Shown here: positions 36,996 through 46,424 of the stretch, piece by piece
How the letters are laid out: every line of letters begins with the position of its first letter
How positions within the stretch are numbered: the stretch's first letter is position 1
Assembly: GCA_040752355.1 (NCBI GenBank)
Contig: JBFMHE010000002.1
Span: 159,277 to 223,276, forward strand
DNA: 64,000 bases
Direction of reading: 5' to 3'
Origin: Nitrospirota bacterium
Lineage (GTDB): Bacteria > Nitrospirota > Thermodesulfovibrionia > Thermodesulfovibrionales > Dissulfurispiraceae
Translations under genes and position numbers: made by a program
The notes under the pieces: generated by a model
What the model saw: only the letters and a program-made list of their open reading frames with translations
What the model was told of the DNA's origin: nothing
The model's database searches: none

Positions 36996-39269
36996 ATGGA
37001 GCCGTTAGCGGAACGCGGAGCCGGCGGGCGTTCCGGCGCCGCCGTGATGAAGAGTGTGGCAGCGGTGGCGTTGATCACCTTTGCCGGCATGACCGCCTAT
37101 GAGGCGCTCAAGCAGGCGCTTTTCCCCGCTATCTCGCTCTGGGGGTCCCATATCGTTACCATCGTCTTCAGCACCGTCGTCGCGGCTGCCGCGTCCCTTT
37201 TCGTATTACGGCGGCACCGGCGCATGCATCGGCAGTTCATCGACGAGCTGGGGAGGCGCATACAGGCCGAGCGCAGGGCGCGTGAGCAGTTCAGCTTCCT
37301 CCAGAACCTCATCGACGCCATCCCCACGCCGATATTCTACAAGGATACCGACGGTGTTTACCGGGGGTGCAACAAGGCCTTTTCAGCATTCACCGGTGTG
37401 CCACAGGAAGAGATCATCGGAAAAGCGGCGCACGATGTCGTTCCCAAAGAGATTGCCGACCGTTATGTTGTCATGGATAAGGAACTGTTTGCCTATCCCG
37501 GCACGCAGGAGTACGAGCTCCTTTCTCTCGATCCCGGCGGGGCGGCCCGGTACGCCCTGTTCAGCAAGGCCACCTATACTGACTCCGAAGGCAAGATAGC
37601 AGGCATCGTCGGCGTCATTTTCGATATCACCCGGCAGAAGCAGAGCGAGCGGGAGCTGCGCGACTACCGGGCCCATCTCGAGGACATCGTAAAGGAGCGC
37701 ACCGCGGAGCTGATCCTCGCCAACGAGCAGCTCCAGGCGAGCGAGGAGCGGTACCGTTCCCTTTATAACCATACTCCCGTCATGCTCCATTCCATCGACC
37801 GGAACGGCAGGCTGGTGAGCGTGAGCCTGTATTGGCTCGGGAAGCTCGGCTACGAGCAGGGCGAAGTGATAGGACGCAGGCTTACCGACTTCATGACCGG
37901 GTCGTCGCGGCGGTATGCCGAGGAGACGAGCCTGCCCCTCTTCATGAAGAACGGGTACTGCAGGGACATCCCCTATCAGTTCGTCACGAAGAGCGGCGAG
38001 GTCATCGACGTGCTCCTCTCAGCAGTGGCCGAGCGCGATGCCGCCGGAGAGATGGTCCGCTCCCTGGCGGTGCTGATCGATGTTACCGAGCGGAGGAGGA
38101 TCGAGGCCGAGAAGGAGACGCTCGAGGCCCAGCTCATTCAGTCGCAGAAGATGGAGGCGGTAGGGCAGCTCGCGGGCGGCATCGCCCACGATTTCAACAA
38201 TATCCTGACGGCGATCATCAGTTACGGCGGGCTTCTCGAGATGAAGATGGAGGGCGGCGACCCCCTGCGCCTGTACGTGAGCCAGATACTCGCCTCGGCA
38301 GAGAAGGCGGCCCACCTCACCCAGGGGCTCCTCGCCTTCAGCAGAAAGCAGATCATCGACCCCCGGCCCGTGCCCGCCAACAGTATCGTACGGGGCGTCG
38401 AAAGGCTCATGTCCCGGATCATCAGAGAGGATATCGAGCTCAGGACCGATCTCGCCGGCGAGGACTTCATAGTCATGGCCGATTCCATTCAGATCGAGCA
38501 GGTATTGATAAACCTTGCAGCGAACGCGCGGGATGCGATGCCCCAGGGCGGGAGCCTCACCATTAAAACCGGGCGGACCTTTATCGATGAACACTTCACG
38601 GCAAAGCACGGTTTCGGCAGACCGGGCCCCTATGCGCTGATATCCGTCGCCGATACCGGGACCGGCATGGATGAAAAGACGAGATCGAGGATCTTCGAGC
38701 CCTTCTTCACCACCAAAGAGGTAGGGAAGGGGACAGGGCTCGGCCTTGCGATGGTCTACGGCATCATCAAGCAGCACAACGGGTACATCACCGTCGAGAG
38801 CGAGCCGGGCAGGGGGACCACCTTCAGGCTGCTCCTGCCTATCAGCGCTTCCGCGATAGAGGAGATGCCGGCGGCGCCAGAGGCGATCCCCAAGGGAAAC
38901 AAGGAGACGGTGCTCCTTGCTGAAGACAACCCGGAGGTGAGGCAGGGCACGCGGGAGATCCTGGAAGAGTTCGGCTATCTCGTCATAGAGGCGGTCGACG
39001 GAGAGGACGCCCTTGCCCGGTTCGATGAGCAGCAGGACGGGATAGCGCTCCTCATCCTCGATGTCATCATGCCGAAGATGAACGGCAGAGAGGTGTACGA
39101 AGCGATACGAAATAAGGTTCCGGCAATAAAGGCCCTCTTCATCAGCGGCTATACGGACGAGATCATCCACAAGAGGGGCCTGCTCGATCGCGAGCTCAGG
39201 TATATAGCAAAGCCGGTCTCGCCGGGCGACCTCCTGCGGAAAGTCCGCGAAGTGCTGGACAAAGACTAA
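36996..39269 (+). CDS. Membrane-bound PAS hybrid histidine kinase
   Basis: 757 residues: two transmembrane helices near the N-terminus ([37 protein letters not shown]), two PAS domains (about 100-220 and 250-360), a HisKA domain with the phospho-acceptor His in [12 protein letters not shown] (about 395), a HATPase with [10 protein letters not shown] and [12 protein letters not shown], and a C-terminal receiver domain (Asp in [12 protein letters not shown]). The kinase-receiver layout is like that of CckA-type kinases. It may feed the NtrC-type regulator two genes upstream; this is inferred from position only. Confidence 0.93.
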   Translation: MEPLAERGAGGRSGAAVMKSVAAVALITFAGMTAYEALKQALFPAISLWGSHIVTIVFSTVVAAAASLFVLRRHRRMHRQFIDELGRRIQAERRAREQFSFLQNLIDAIPTPIFYKDTDGVYRGCNKAFSAFTGVPQEEIIGKAAHDVVPKEIADRYVVMDKELFAYPGTQEYELLSLDPGGAARYALFSKATYTDSEGKIAGIVGVIFDITRQKQSERELRDYRAHLEDIVKERTAELILANEQLQASEERYRSLYNHTPVMLHSIDRNGRLVSVSLYWLGKLGYEQGEVIGRRLTDFMTGSSRRYAEETSLPLFMKNGYCRDIPYQFVTKSGEVIDVLLSAVAERDAAGEMVRSLAVLIDVTERRRIEAEKETLEAQLIQSQKMEAVGQLAGGIAHDFNNILTAIISYGGLLEMKMEGGDPLRLYVSQILASAEKAAHLTQGLLAFSRKQIIDPRPVPANSIVRGVERLMSRIIREDIELRTDLAGEDFIVMADSIQIEQVLINLAANARDAMPQGGSLTIKTGRTFIDEHFTAKHGFGRPGPYALISVADTGTGMDEKTRSRIFEPFFTTKEVGKGTGLGLAMVYGIIKQHNGYITVESEPGRGTTFRLLLPISASAIEEMPAAPEAIPKGNKETVLLAEDNPEVRQGTREILEEFGYLVIEAVDGEDALARFDEQQDGIALLILDVIMPKMNGREVYEAIRNKVPAIKALFISGYTDEIIHKRGLLDRELRYIAKPVSPGDLLRKVREVLDKD

Positions 39270-39311
39270 GAGGGTTAGGATTTCGTACTTCGCTTTTAGA
39301 GGTTGACTACG

Positions 39312-39731
39312 TTACGCCGGGACGATCTTGTAACTATGGGTGATCTTTGCCACCCCCTCGAGGGTCGCCTTGACGGAGCAGTATTTCTCCATCGAGGCCT
39401 CTACCGCTTTCCGCACCGCCTCCTCGGAGAGGTCCTTTCCTGCAACGATGAACTCCACCTCTATCGCGGTGAACTTCTTGGGGTAGGAGTCCGCCTTTTC
39501 GCCCTTGAGGTTGATCGAGATGCCGGTCACCTGCTGGCGCTTCTTCCGGAGTATCGACGCCACATCCATTCCGGAGCATCCGCCGAGACCGACGAGGAGG
39601 AGCTCCATCGGCCTCATGCCGGTGTTGCCGCCGCCCACTTCAGGGTCGGCATCCATCACTATGGCATGCTTCGTCTCCGACTCGCCCACGAACTGAAGCC
39701 CTTCGACCCATTTTACTTTTGCATGAAGCAT
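39312..39731 (-). CDS. OsmC family peroxiredoxin-like protein
   Basis: A 139-residue OsmC/Ohr-like protein. Two Cys are where the family places its redox pair: GLGGCSGMDV (about residue 55) and MEKYCSVKATLEG (about 117). The segment GNTGMRPMELLLVGLGGC is the family signature. Members reduce organic peroxides or persulfides using these Cys. A strong AGGAGG site precedes the start. It stands alone, convergent with the hybrid kinase gene. Confidence 0.9.
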   Translation of the reverse strand: MLHAKVKWVEGLQFVGESETKHAIVMDADPEVGGGNTGMRPMELLLVGLGGCSGMDVASILRKKRQQVTGISINLKGEKADSYPKKFTAIEVEFIVAGKDLSEEAVRKAVEASMEKYCSVKATLEGVAKITHSYKIVPA

Positions 39732-39767
39732 ACGCCCTCCTCTGGAAAATGAAAAGTTCTCTTTATC

Positions 39768-40559
39768 TCAAGGATACGTCAGCTGCACTCTCTGTATGCC
39801 GGTGGCTCTGCCGCTCTGTTCGTCTATTTCGATAACGACGGCCGAGAGAATCGCCCTGCCGCCGGCGACATCGTATTTCCGGGGCATCTGGGTAAGGAAC
39901 CGCTCGACGATCTGCTCCTTCTCGATGCCGATCACCGAAACCTGGGGGCCGGTCATCCCCACGTCGGTGATGTAGGCGGTGCCGTGCTGCAGGATCCTCT
40001 CATCCGCCGTCTGCACATGGGTGTGCGTCCCGATGACCGCACTGACTCTGCCGTCCAGGTAATAGCCGAAGGCGATCTTCTCGGAAGTCGCCTCTGCGTG
40101 GAGGTCGATAATAATGATGTTCGTCGATTCCCTGAGCTTTTCGATCTCGGCGTCGGTCGTCCTGAAGGGGCAGTCGAGGGGCGCCATGAAGACCCTGCCC
40201 ATAACACTCACGACCGCGACCTTTACCGAGGGCAGGGAGGGAGCGAGTGAAAGGACGATACTGCCCGTGCCGGGAGTGCCCGGAGGAAAGTTGAGGGGAC
40301 GGAGTACCCTGTGCTCTTTGGCGAGGTAGGAGACGGTCTCCTTCTTGTCCCAGACATGATTGCCGGTGGTGACGATCTGGACGCCGCTCTCGAATATCTC
40401 CGCCGCCGTCTTGTCGGTGATGCCGAAGCCGCCGGCGGCGTTCTCTCCGTTGGCGATGACGAGATCGATCTTGTACCTGCTGACGAGGTTCGGGAGCAGG
40501 GCCCGGACCGCATCCCTCCCCGGCTTTCCGACGATGTCCCCGATAAAGAGCGCTTTCAT
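39768..40559 (-). CDS. ymdB: YmdB-type metallophosphoesterase (2',3'-cyclic nucleotide phosphodiesterase)
   Basis: 263 residues from the ATG at 40559 (MKALFIGDIVGKPGRDAV). The metal-binding residues of the TIGR00282/YmdB family are present: Asp in GDIVGKPGR, Asn-Gly-Glu-Asn in IANGENAAGGFG, GNHVWD (about 62-67), DLHAEATSEK and GTHTHVQTAD (about 171-180). In Bacillus the homologue hydrolyses cAMP-type nucleotides and controls biofilm and motility decisions. It follows rny, the usual partner, but a family A repeat has been inserted between them. The longer frame to 40619 has no ribosome site. Confidence 0.93.
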   Translation of the reverse strand: MKALFIGDIVGKPGRDAVRALLPNLVSRYKIDLVIANGENAAGGFGITDKTAAEIFESGVQIVTTGNHVWDKKETVSYLAKEHRVLRPLNFPPGTPGTGSIVLSLAPSLPSVKVAVVSVMGRVFMAPLDCPFRTTDAEIEKLRESTNIIIIDLHAEATSEKIAFGYYLDGRVSAVIGTHTHVQTADERILQHGTAYITDVGMTGPQVSVIGIEKEQIVERFLTQMPRKYDVAGGRAILSAVVIEIDEQSGRATGIQRVQLTYP

Positions 40560-40569
40560 ATAAAGACCG

Positions 40570-40753
40570 TCATAGGTAATGCGGCGTGATCTGTCTTGGA
40601 ATCTCTCCCCCCACCTCACTCTCCTGAAGAGCGGTGAGAGGAGAGGTATGTGATAGCGCCTTCATTCTTATGGCTTATGGCTTATTGGCTTATAGAGTAG
40701 TTCTTAACTCATCACGCATTACGCATCACGCATCACGCATTACGCATCACGGC
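40570..40753. repeat. Intergenic quasi-palindrome, family A, between rny and ymdB
   Basis: The right arm (40704-40752) is a tandem of CATCACG and CATTACG words. The partner words GGTAATGCGGCGTGATC lie at about 40575-40591. Between them is a separate tandem of GGCTTAT units (40668-40696). The element occupies the whole 197-base gap between two genes that are normally adjacent. Confidence 0.75.
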
Positions 40754-40756
40754 CTG

Positions 40757-42322
40757 CTACTTTGCGTAATCGACATAGCGCGCCTCGCGGATAACCGTCA
40801 CCTTGATCTGGCCGGGATAGGTCATCTCCGACTCTATCTTCCGCGCAAGGTCCCGTGAGACGACGGCGCACATCTCGTCGTTCACGCTCTCGGGCTTGAC
40901 GATGATCCGTATTTCTCTGCCCGCCTGAATGGCGTAGCACTTCTCGACGCCGTTGAAGGACATGGCGAGCTCCTCGAGCTTCTCGAGGCGCTTCAGGTAG
41001 TTCTCGATGCTCTCCCGCCTGACGCCCGGGCGCGCTGCCGAGAGGGCGTCGGCCGCAGCCACGAGCGCGGACTCGACGCAGGTGAAATCGGTCTCGCCGT
41101 GGTGGGCGAGTATGGCGTTGATGACTTTGTCGCCTTCGCCGTGCTTCTTTGCGAGCGCCGCGCCAATGTCCTGGTGCGACCCTTCCACCTCGTGGTCGAT
41201 CGCCTTGCCGATATCGTGCAGCAGGCCGCCGCGCTTGGCGAGCTTTATATCGACGCCCAGCTCTCCTGCCATCATGCCCGCCAGGTAGGCGACCTCTTTC
41301 GAATGCTGGAGCATGTTCTGGCCGTAGGAGGAGCGGTACCGCAGTCTGCCGATGGTCCTGACGAGCTCCGGGTGCATGCCGGTGACGCCGAGATCGAAGA
41401 CCGCTTTTTCTCCCTCTTCCCTGATCGTGCCGTCGACCTCGCGTTTCACCTTCTCGACGATCTCCTCGATCCGTGCCGGGTGGATGCGCCCGTCGCCGAC
41501 GAGCCGCTCGAGCGAAAGACGCGCAACCTCGCGCCGCACCGGATCGTGTGCCGAAAGGGTCACCACTTCGGGGGTGTCGTCGATGATGATATCGACGCCG
41601 GTGGCAGCCTCGAAGGCCCTGATGTTTCTCCCCTCCCGGCCGATGATCCTGCCCTTCATCTCATCGTTGGGCAGGCTCACTGCCGAGACTGTCGCGTCGG
41701 CGACGTAATCGCTGGAGTAGCGCTGGATCGCCATGCTGATGACCTCTTTGGCCTTCCGCTCGGCATTCTCCCGCGCCTCGTCCTCGATCCTCTTTGCCAG
41801 TTTTGCCGATTCGAACCTGGATTCCTCCTCGACGCGCCGGAAGAGCTCGCGCCGGGCATCCTCCGAGCTGACACCGGATATGCGTTCGAGGGCCTGGGTC
41901 TGCTCCTTGATGAGCTGGGTATAGTGGTTCTCTTTATCGGTAAGCGCACGCTCCCGGGAACCGAACTCCCGCTCCTTGCGGTTGAAGTCATGTTCCCGTT
42001 TTTCGAGCTGGTCCATCTTCTTCTCGAGCTGCTCCTCTTTCTGGCGGAGCCGCTTATCCAGCTGGTTGAGCTCCCTGGTCCGCTCCCTGATCTCTTTTTC
42101 GGCCTCGACCTTCGCCTGGTAGGCCTGGTCCTTCGCGGCGATCGCAGCCTCTTTCTTTATCGCCTCGACCTCTCTTTTCGCGTCCTCGAGCGTCCGTTCG
42201 CGCTCCCGCTGAATGGACTCTTTCTCTGATTTCAGGGTATTTTTATAAATTCGTGAGAAGATCAGGCCGCAGGCGACTCCGACGACGACGGCGATGAGTG
42301 CGGCGATTACGATGTTTTCCAT
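40757..42322 (-). CDS. rny: Ribonuclease Y
   Basis: A 521-residue RNase Y. It has an N-terminal membrane anchor ([19 protein letters not shown]), a long coiled coil to about residue 205, a KH domain ([29 protein letters not shown], in part) and an HD domain with [10 protein letters not shown] (about 367). It is the endonuclease that starts mRNA decay in many bacteria. The start has a GGAGGGGGAA site. The leader of about 220 bases runs from a -10 box at 42552. Confidence 0.97.
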   Translation of the reverse strand: MENIVIAALIAVVVGVACGLIFSRIYKNTLKSEKESIQRERERTLEDAKREVEAIKKEAAIAAKDQAYQAKVEAEKEIRERTRELNQLDKRLRQKEEQLEKKMDQLEKREHDFNRKEREFGSRERALTDKENHYTQLIKEQTQALERISGVSSEDARRELFRRVEEESRFESAKLAKRIEDEARENAERKAKEVISMAIQRYSSDYVADATVSAVSLPNDEMKGRIIGREGRNIRAFEAATGVDIIIDDTPEVVTLSAHDPVRREVARLSLERLVGDGRIHPARIEEIVEKVKREVDGTIREEGEKAVFDLGVTGMHPELVRTIGRLRYRSSYGQNMLQHSKEVAYLAGMMAGELGVDIKLAKRGGLLHDIGKAIDHEVEGSHQDIGAALAKKHGEGDKVINAILAHHGETDFTCVESALVAAADALSAARPGVRRESIENYLKRLEKLEELAMSFNGVEKCYAIQAGREIRIIVKPESVNDEMCAVVSRDLARKIESEMTYPGQIKVTVIREARYVDYAK

Positions 42323-42696
42323 GGGTATGTTCCCCCTCCTCTCTTAGTAGTGTGGCGCGGCCGAAGGGCGGAAACGCAACCATGCGCTCCGGACGCATTA
42401 CAACAACTGCGCGGAGGCGACGGGAGAGAGCAATGAGCCGAATGTGCTGTTGTTAAAAGACACAGACAGGAGGAGCAGGACGGCCATCACCGTACACGCT
42501 GTCTGCGGAACCATGTACGGCAGTGAGGAAATAATGTATGGTATGGAGCTGATTATACATTGTTTGCTATGACCCTGACTCCTTTATTTCAACAGTACGC
42601 GCTGCTGCCCCGTCACCACCATCAGTGATTGCCACCGGAGAATGCAGCGAGCCCTTCTGCGCTGGTAATCACTCATGGCCTCTCTCTATAAAATAA
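42323..42696. other. rny leader and 6S RNA-rny gap
   Basis: 374 bases without a supported gene. It contains the rny -10 box (42552-42557) and a leader of about 220 bases. A 38-codon minus-strand frame (42398-42514) lies in it but has no ribosome site. I see no riboswitch fold that I can name. Confidence 0.5.
42552..42557 (-). promoter_or_regulatory. -10 box of the rny promoter
   Basis: A perfect TATAAT on the minus strand. The -35 region at 17 bases (AGTCAG) is poor. Transcription would start near 42545. Confidence 0.45.
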
Positions 42697-42882
42697 TGCC
42701 CACCCTGTCGTGTAAGCGAAATTAGATCCTAACGTTCGTCACGTGGGTGCCTCGAAGGCGGCTTAGGCTTTCTCCGTCCCTTGCACAGAGGGAGACCTGC
42801 ACACTGCATGCCTTACTCCGGCTCCCTAAAGGTCTAATTTGTCGGATCAACAATTTCTACCTAATCACTTACAGGGTAGGCA
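42697..42882 (-). ncRNA. ssrS: 6S RNA
   Basis: On the minus strand the ends TGCCTACCCTGT and ACAGGGTGGGCA pair over 12 bases, and the next stretches (GTAAGTGATTAG / CTAATTTCGCTTAC) continue the stem. A large central bubble and an apical hairpin (around GGTCTCCCTCTGTGCAAGGG) follow. The size (186 bases), the rod with central bubble that mimics an open promoter, and the position just upstream of rny all fit 6S RNA, which binds sigma-70 RNA polymerase. I identified it from fold and context, not from a covariance model. Confidence 0.8.
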
Positions 42883-42911
42883 GAACCGTCCTCTTAGAAA
42901 TATTAAAGCAG

Positions 42912-42952
42912 AAAAAGGGGGGCCTCCGCAACTAAAATCTTTCGGAGCTCCC
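42912..42952 (-). terminator. Probable terminator of the export operon
   Basis: On the minus strand GGGAGCTCCG and CGGAGGCCCC pair with two mismatches around a 14-base loop, followed by TTTTT. It lies about 35 bases past the ABC ATPase stop codon and before the 6S RNA, so the operon ends here. Confidence 0.55.
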
Positions 42953-42986
42953 GGCAGTTAGCCGATTACCGGCAGCTGAAGGCTGA

Positions 42987-43664
42987 TCACCGCTTAACGA
43001 TCACGCCGTCTCTGATGGTAATGATCCTCTTGGCATACGCCGCTACCGCCTGATCGTGGGTCACCACGATCACCGTCTTGCCCCGCTCGTTCATCTGCGC
43101 GAGGAGGCGCATGATCTCGGTCGCGGTCTTGCTGTCGAGCTGTCCGGTCGGCTCGTCGGCGAGGAGCAGCTCGGGATCGTTGACCAGCGCCCTTCCGATC
43201 GCGACCCGCTGCTGCTGTCCTCCCGAGAGCTGGCTCGGCCTGAAGCGGGCGCGCTCCCCGAGCCCCACGAGCGCGAGGAGCTCCATCGCCCTTTTTTCAC
43301 GATCGCCCTTCGGCCGCTCGACATAGAGCGTCGGCAGCAGGACGTTTTCGAGCACGGTTGCGTAGGGCAGGAGATAAAAGCTCTGGAAGACGAAGCCGAT
43401 ATGCTCGTTCCTGATCACCGAGAGCTCATCGTCCGAGAGGCGGGAGACCTCCCGGCCCGCCAGCTCATAGCGGCCCGAGGTCGGGGTATCGAGGCACCCG
43501 ATGATATTCATGAGAGTCGTTTTGCCCGAGCCGGAGGTCCCCATGATCGCCGCGAACTCTCCCTCATCGATCCGGAGGTCGACTCCCCGCAAGACCTCGA
43601 CATCCTCTTCGCCGATCCGGTAGGTCTTTCGTATGTCTTCCATCAGGCAAAAGGACATCTTCAT
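42987..43664 (-). CDS. ABC transporter ATPase, LolD/MacB-type
   Basis: A 225-residue nucleotide-binding protein of the LolD/MacB/FtsE group. Walker A is GTSGSGKTTLMNIIGCLD (about 43), the signature is LSGGQQQRVAIGRAL (about 145) and Walker B is ELLLADEPTGQLDS. It contains only the ATPase domain. It is the last gene of the TolC-adaptor-ATPase operon and starts right at the adaptor stop codon. The FtsX/MacB-type permease that should follow is missing; a terminator comes instead. Confidence 0.93.
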   Translation of the reverse strand: MKMSFCLMEDIRKTYRIGEEDVEVLRGVDLRIDEGEFAAIMGTSGSGKTTLMNIIGCLDTPTSGRYELAGREVSRLSDDELSVIRNEHIGFVFQSFYLLPYATVLENVLLPTLYVERPKGDREKRAMELLALVGLGERARFRPSQLSGGQQQRVAIGRALVNDPELLLADEPTGQLDSKTATEIMRLLAQMNERGKTVIVVTHDQAVAAYAKRIITIRDGVIVKR

Positions 43665-43668
43665 TCCC

Positions 43669-44880
43669 TCACCGCTTCTTCTGACCGTTCGGCCTCTGCT
43701 CCTGCTCCGTCGCGGGGAGGATGAGCTTCGTGGCGATCACCTCGCCCTCGGCAGCGCCGGCGACGATCTCGGTGCGCTCCTCTCCCCGGATGCCGATCTT
43801 CACCTCGGCCTTCCGGATATCCTTTTTCTCGCGCACCTTGTAAACGATCTGTCTGCCCCTCTCGAACTTGACGGCAGCGTTCGGCACCGTGAGGATGCCC
43901 TGCCGCTCGGCGAAGACGACCTTTACGTGGGTCGTCATCTCCGGCTTGAGGAAGAGGGCGTCGTCCGGCGCTACCCTGACGATAGCGAGGTAATAGACGA
44001 TGTTGTCCTTCACGACGGGCTGGGGGTTGATGCGCTCGATCGTCCCGTGAAAGAGCGTATCGGGGAGCGTGTCGACATAATACTCGACCTTCTGTTCCCG
44101 CTTGACTCTCCCGATATCGGTCTCGTCCACGTAGATCCACATCTCGAGGCGGGCGGGGTCGAGGACGGTCACCAGGTTGGCGACCTGGAGCCCCGCCACG
44201 GTGGTCTCCCCCTCCTGCGCGGTGACGTCGGAGACGACGCCGTTGATCGGAGCGTAGATCCGCGTATAGGAGAGCCGCGTGTGCTGCTGCTCCAACTGCG
44301 CCTTCCTGTCTCCCACATTGGCCTTTGCGACCTTGAGCTGGGTCCGGTACTCGTCCCTGAGGCGCTTCAGCGTCGCCTCGGCTGCCTCGAACTGGCTCCT
44401 CGCCCGGTCGACGGCGTCTCTCGTCGTATACTCGTGCGTGAGGAGCTGCTGCTCCCGCTCGTAGGTCGTCTTTGCGTAGTCATAGTTCGCCTGCGCTTCC
44501 TTGATGCGCTCGGGATAGGTGAGCTCCACCTGCACGAGGGTGTTCTCGGCCGACTGCAGCGCAGCCTGCTGCTGTTCGATGCCCCGCCGTATTTCGCGGT
44601 CGTCGATGAGCGCAATGAGCTGCCCCTGGGCAACGCGGTCACCCACTTTTACCTTCATCGAGACGATCGTCCCCGTGGCCCGCGTCCCTATTTTCACCAG
44701 GGCGCCTACCTGGGGTTTGATGATGCCGGTCGCGACGAGCACCCCTCTGAGGCCGCGGCGCTCGACGTTCGCGGTTTCGAGAATCGTTATCTCCGGCCCG
44801 GCGAAGAAATGCCTATAGATGACAATGCCGCCTGCAACGAGCGCGACGGCGAGCAGTCCCAGGAGGAGTTTTTTCTTCAT
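43669..44880 (-). CDS. Periplasmic adaptor (membrane fusion) protein, MacA-like
   Basis: A 403-residue HlyD/MacA-type adaptor: an N-terminal membrane anchor (LLLGLLAVALVAGGIVIY), a biotinyl-lipoyl-like half (GALVKIGTRATGTIVSMKVKVGDRVAQGQ, in part), a long coiled-coil hairpin (about 105-205) and the second half-motif (RIYAPINGVVSDVTAQEG) with beta-barrel domains. It links an inner-membrane pump to TolC. It lies 40 bases after the TolC-like gene and directly before the ATPase gene. Confidence 0.93.
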   Translation of the reverse strand: MKKKLLLGLLAVALVAGGIVIYRHFFAGPEITILETANVERRGLRGVLVATGIIKPQVGALVKIGTRATGTIVSMKVKVGDRVAQGQLIALIDDREIRRGIEQQQAALQSAENTLVQVELTYPERIKEAQANYDYAKTTYEREQQLLTHEYTTRDAVDRARSQFEAAEATLKRLRDEYRTQLKVAKANVGDRKAQLEQQHTRLSYTRIYAPINGVVSDVTAQEGETTVAGLQVANLVTVLDPARLEMWIYVDETDIGRVKREQKVEYYVDTLPDTLFHGTIERINPQPVVKDNIVYYLAIVRVAPDDALFLKPEMTTHVKVVFAERQGILTVPNAAVKFERGRQIVYKVREKKDIRKAEVKIGIRGEERTEIVAGAAEGEVIATKLILPATEQEQRPNGQKKR

Positions 44881-44920
44881 CTGCTGCCCATCATAGCCGC
44901 AAGGATATGGTATCCGCCGA

Positions 44921-46249
44921 TTATCTGCTTGTCCACGGGGTGCCGGCAGTACGCTGGAGCAGGGAGAGCGAGAGTATGAAGTTCAGGCGGGCGGTGATGA
45001 GCTGCTCGCGGGCTTCGGCGAGAAAGCTTTCGGCCTGAACGAGGGAGAGGATGTCGCCTTTCCCGACCTTGTACTCGCCGTAGGCCTGCTCATAGTTCTG
45101 TTCCGCCTGCTTCACCTGCTGGCGCGCTACCCCGATCTGGTTCGAGGATATCTGCACATCCTCATAAGCCCTGTTCACGGCGAGCAGGAGCTGCCGCTTG
45201 ACTTCGCTGAGTTGTTGCGCGGCGATGTCTTTTTCGATCCGTGCCGATTTGTACCTGAAGAACTTGCCCAGCTCGAAGATATTCCAGGTGGCCGTCAGAC
45301 CGGCGAACCGCTGATCGGGAAACGAGGTCCTGAAGATGCCGCCGCTCGTCCTCTGATAGGCCGCTTCGGCGGTGACCAGGGGCTTGAACGTGCTCCGCAC
45401 CAGGGCCTGGTTCTGCTCGGCGCGCCTGATGTCGTTCTCCGCCTGCAGCACTTCCGGCTTGTCGAGCGCCGCCTCGTAAAAGTACCGGAGCTCCGGCAGC
45501 TTTACCTCGGGATCGAGCGTTCCCGCCAGCGCATAGCTGCTCTCGAGCGGCCTGCCGACGAGCGAATTCAGGTCGGAGAATGCTTTGACGAGGTCGCCCT
45601 CGGCCTGGATCAGGTTGAAGCGGGCCTGCTCGAGCCGTACCGACGCCTGGAGCACGTCGGAGAGCCTGGCTACGCCGAACTTGTACCGCCCCTGGGCGAC
45701 CTCGTAGTCGGTCTGCGCATCTCCCCGTTGAACTCTTCGCTGGGTCACGAGCTCCTGCTGCGCGAGGGCGGTATAAAAGGCCGTCCGGACCGCGTAGTAG
45801 AGCTCGAGGAGCGTATTCCGCACTTCGAGCCGGTCGTTCTCGAGATTGAGGCGTGCAAGGGTCCTGTTCGCCCGCCGTTCCCCCCCGTCATAGAGGAGAT
45901 AGGAGAGGGAAAGCTCATAATTCCTGGTATCGAAATCCTCCGCGGAGGTGTAGAACCTCCGGTATGCAGCCGCGGCATCGAAGCGGGGAAAATAGGGTCC
46001 GAGCGCGGCGTTGTAGAGCGCCTCGGTCGATGCCACCCGCAGCCGTGCCGCCTGGTAAAAGGGGAGATGTTCGGCAGCCAGGGTAATGGCATCGTCAAGC
46101 GTGAGAGGAGCGACGAAGGCGGGCGACGGCGCCGGTACGGGCGCGCCCTCCGGCGAAGCGTCCAGGGCAAAGGCCGGGATGAGCGCAGTAGCGCTCGCCA
46201 GGACCAGCAAGACGGTGTGGATGAACAGCAGCATGCTTTTTCTATGCAC
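44921..46249 (-). CDS. TolC family outer membrane efflux protein
   Basis: A 442-residue TolC-like protein with a signal peptide (VLLVLASATALIPAFA) and two homologous halves of long helices (for example RLSDVLQASVRLEQARFNLIQAEGDL and KGDILSLVQAESFLAEAREQLITARLNF). It forms the outer-membrane duct of a tripartite exporter. It is the first gene of the operon, under a near-consensus promoter about 110 bases upstream. Confidence 0.93.
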   Translation of the reverse strand: MHRKSMLLFIHTVLLVLASATALIPAFALDASPEGAPVPAPSPAFVAPLTLDDAITLAAEHLPFYQAARLRVASTEALYNAALGPYFPRFDAAAAYRRFYTSAEDFDTRNYELSLSYLLYDGGERRANRTLARLNLENDRLEVRNTLLELYYAVRTAFYTALAQQELVTQRRVQRGDAQTDYEVAQGRYKFGVARLSDVLQASVRLEQARFNLIQAEGDLVKAFSDLNSLVGRPLESSYALAGTLDPEVKLPELRYFYEAALDKPEVLQAENDIRRAEQNQALVRSTFKPLVTAEAAYQRTSGGIFRTSFPDQRFAGLTATWNIFELGKFFRYKSARIEKDIAAQQLSEVKRQLLLAVNRAYEDVQISSNQIGVARQQVKQAEQNYEQAYGEYKVGKGDILSLVQAESFLAEAREQLITARLNFILSLSLLQRTAGTPWTSR

Positions 46250-46359
46250 GACCTTCGACCCCTACCTTTCCACGCACACGCGAGAAACTATGCCGATGCA
46301 GCACCGGCGAGCGCTCATCCCTCTAGTAAATATAAGGAAAGGCGCAAAAACACATTTCA

Positions 46360-46388
46360 ATTCTACTGTACCCTCTTCGCGCTGTCAA
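46360..46388 (-). promoter_or_regulatory. Sigma-70 promoter of the export operon
   Basis: TTGACA (46383-46388) and TAGAAT (46360-46365) with exactly 17 bases between them on the minus strand. Start near 46353, giving a leader of about 100 bases before the TolC-like gene. Confidence 0.8.
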
Positions 46389-46424
46389 TGACGGTACGGC
46401 CGTAATGCGCGGTCCGTAATCCGT

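Noticed and set aside
42398..42514. 38-codon minus-strand ORF in the rny leader with a hydrophobic stretch
   Set aside because: It has a signal-peptide-like look, but no ribosome-binding site and nothing else to support translation.
42747..42935. 62-codon plus-strand ORF
   Set aside because: It runs through the antisense strand of the 6S RNA and the terminator; no ribosome site.
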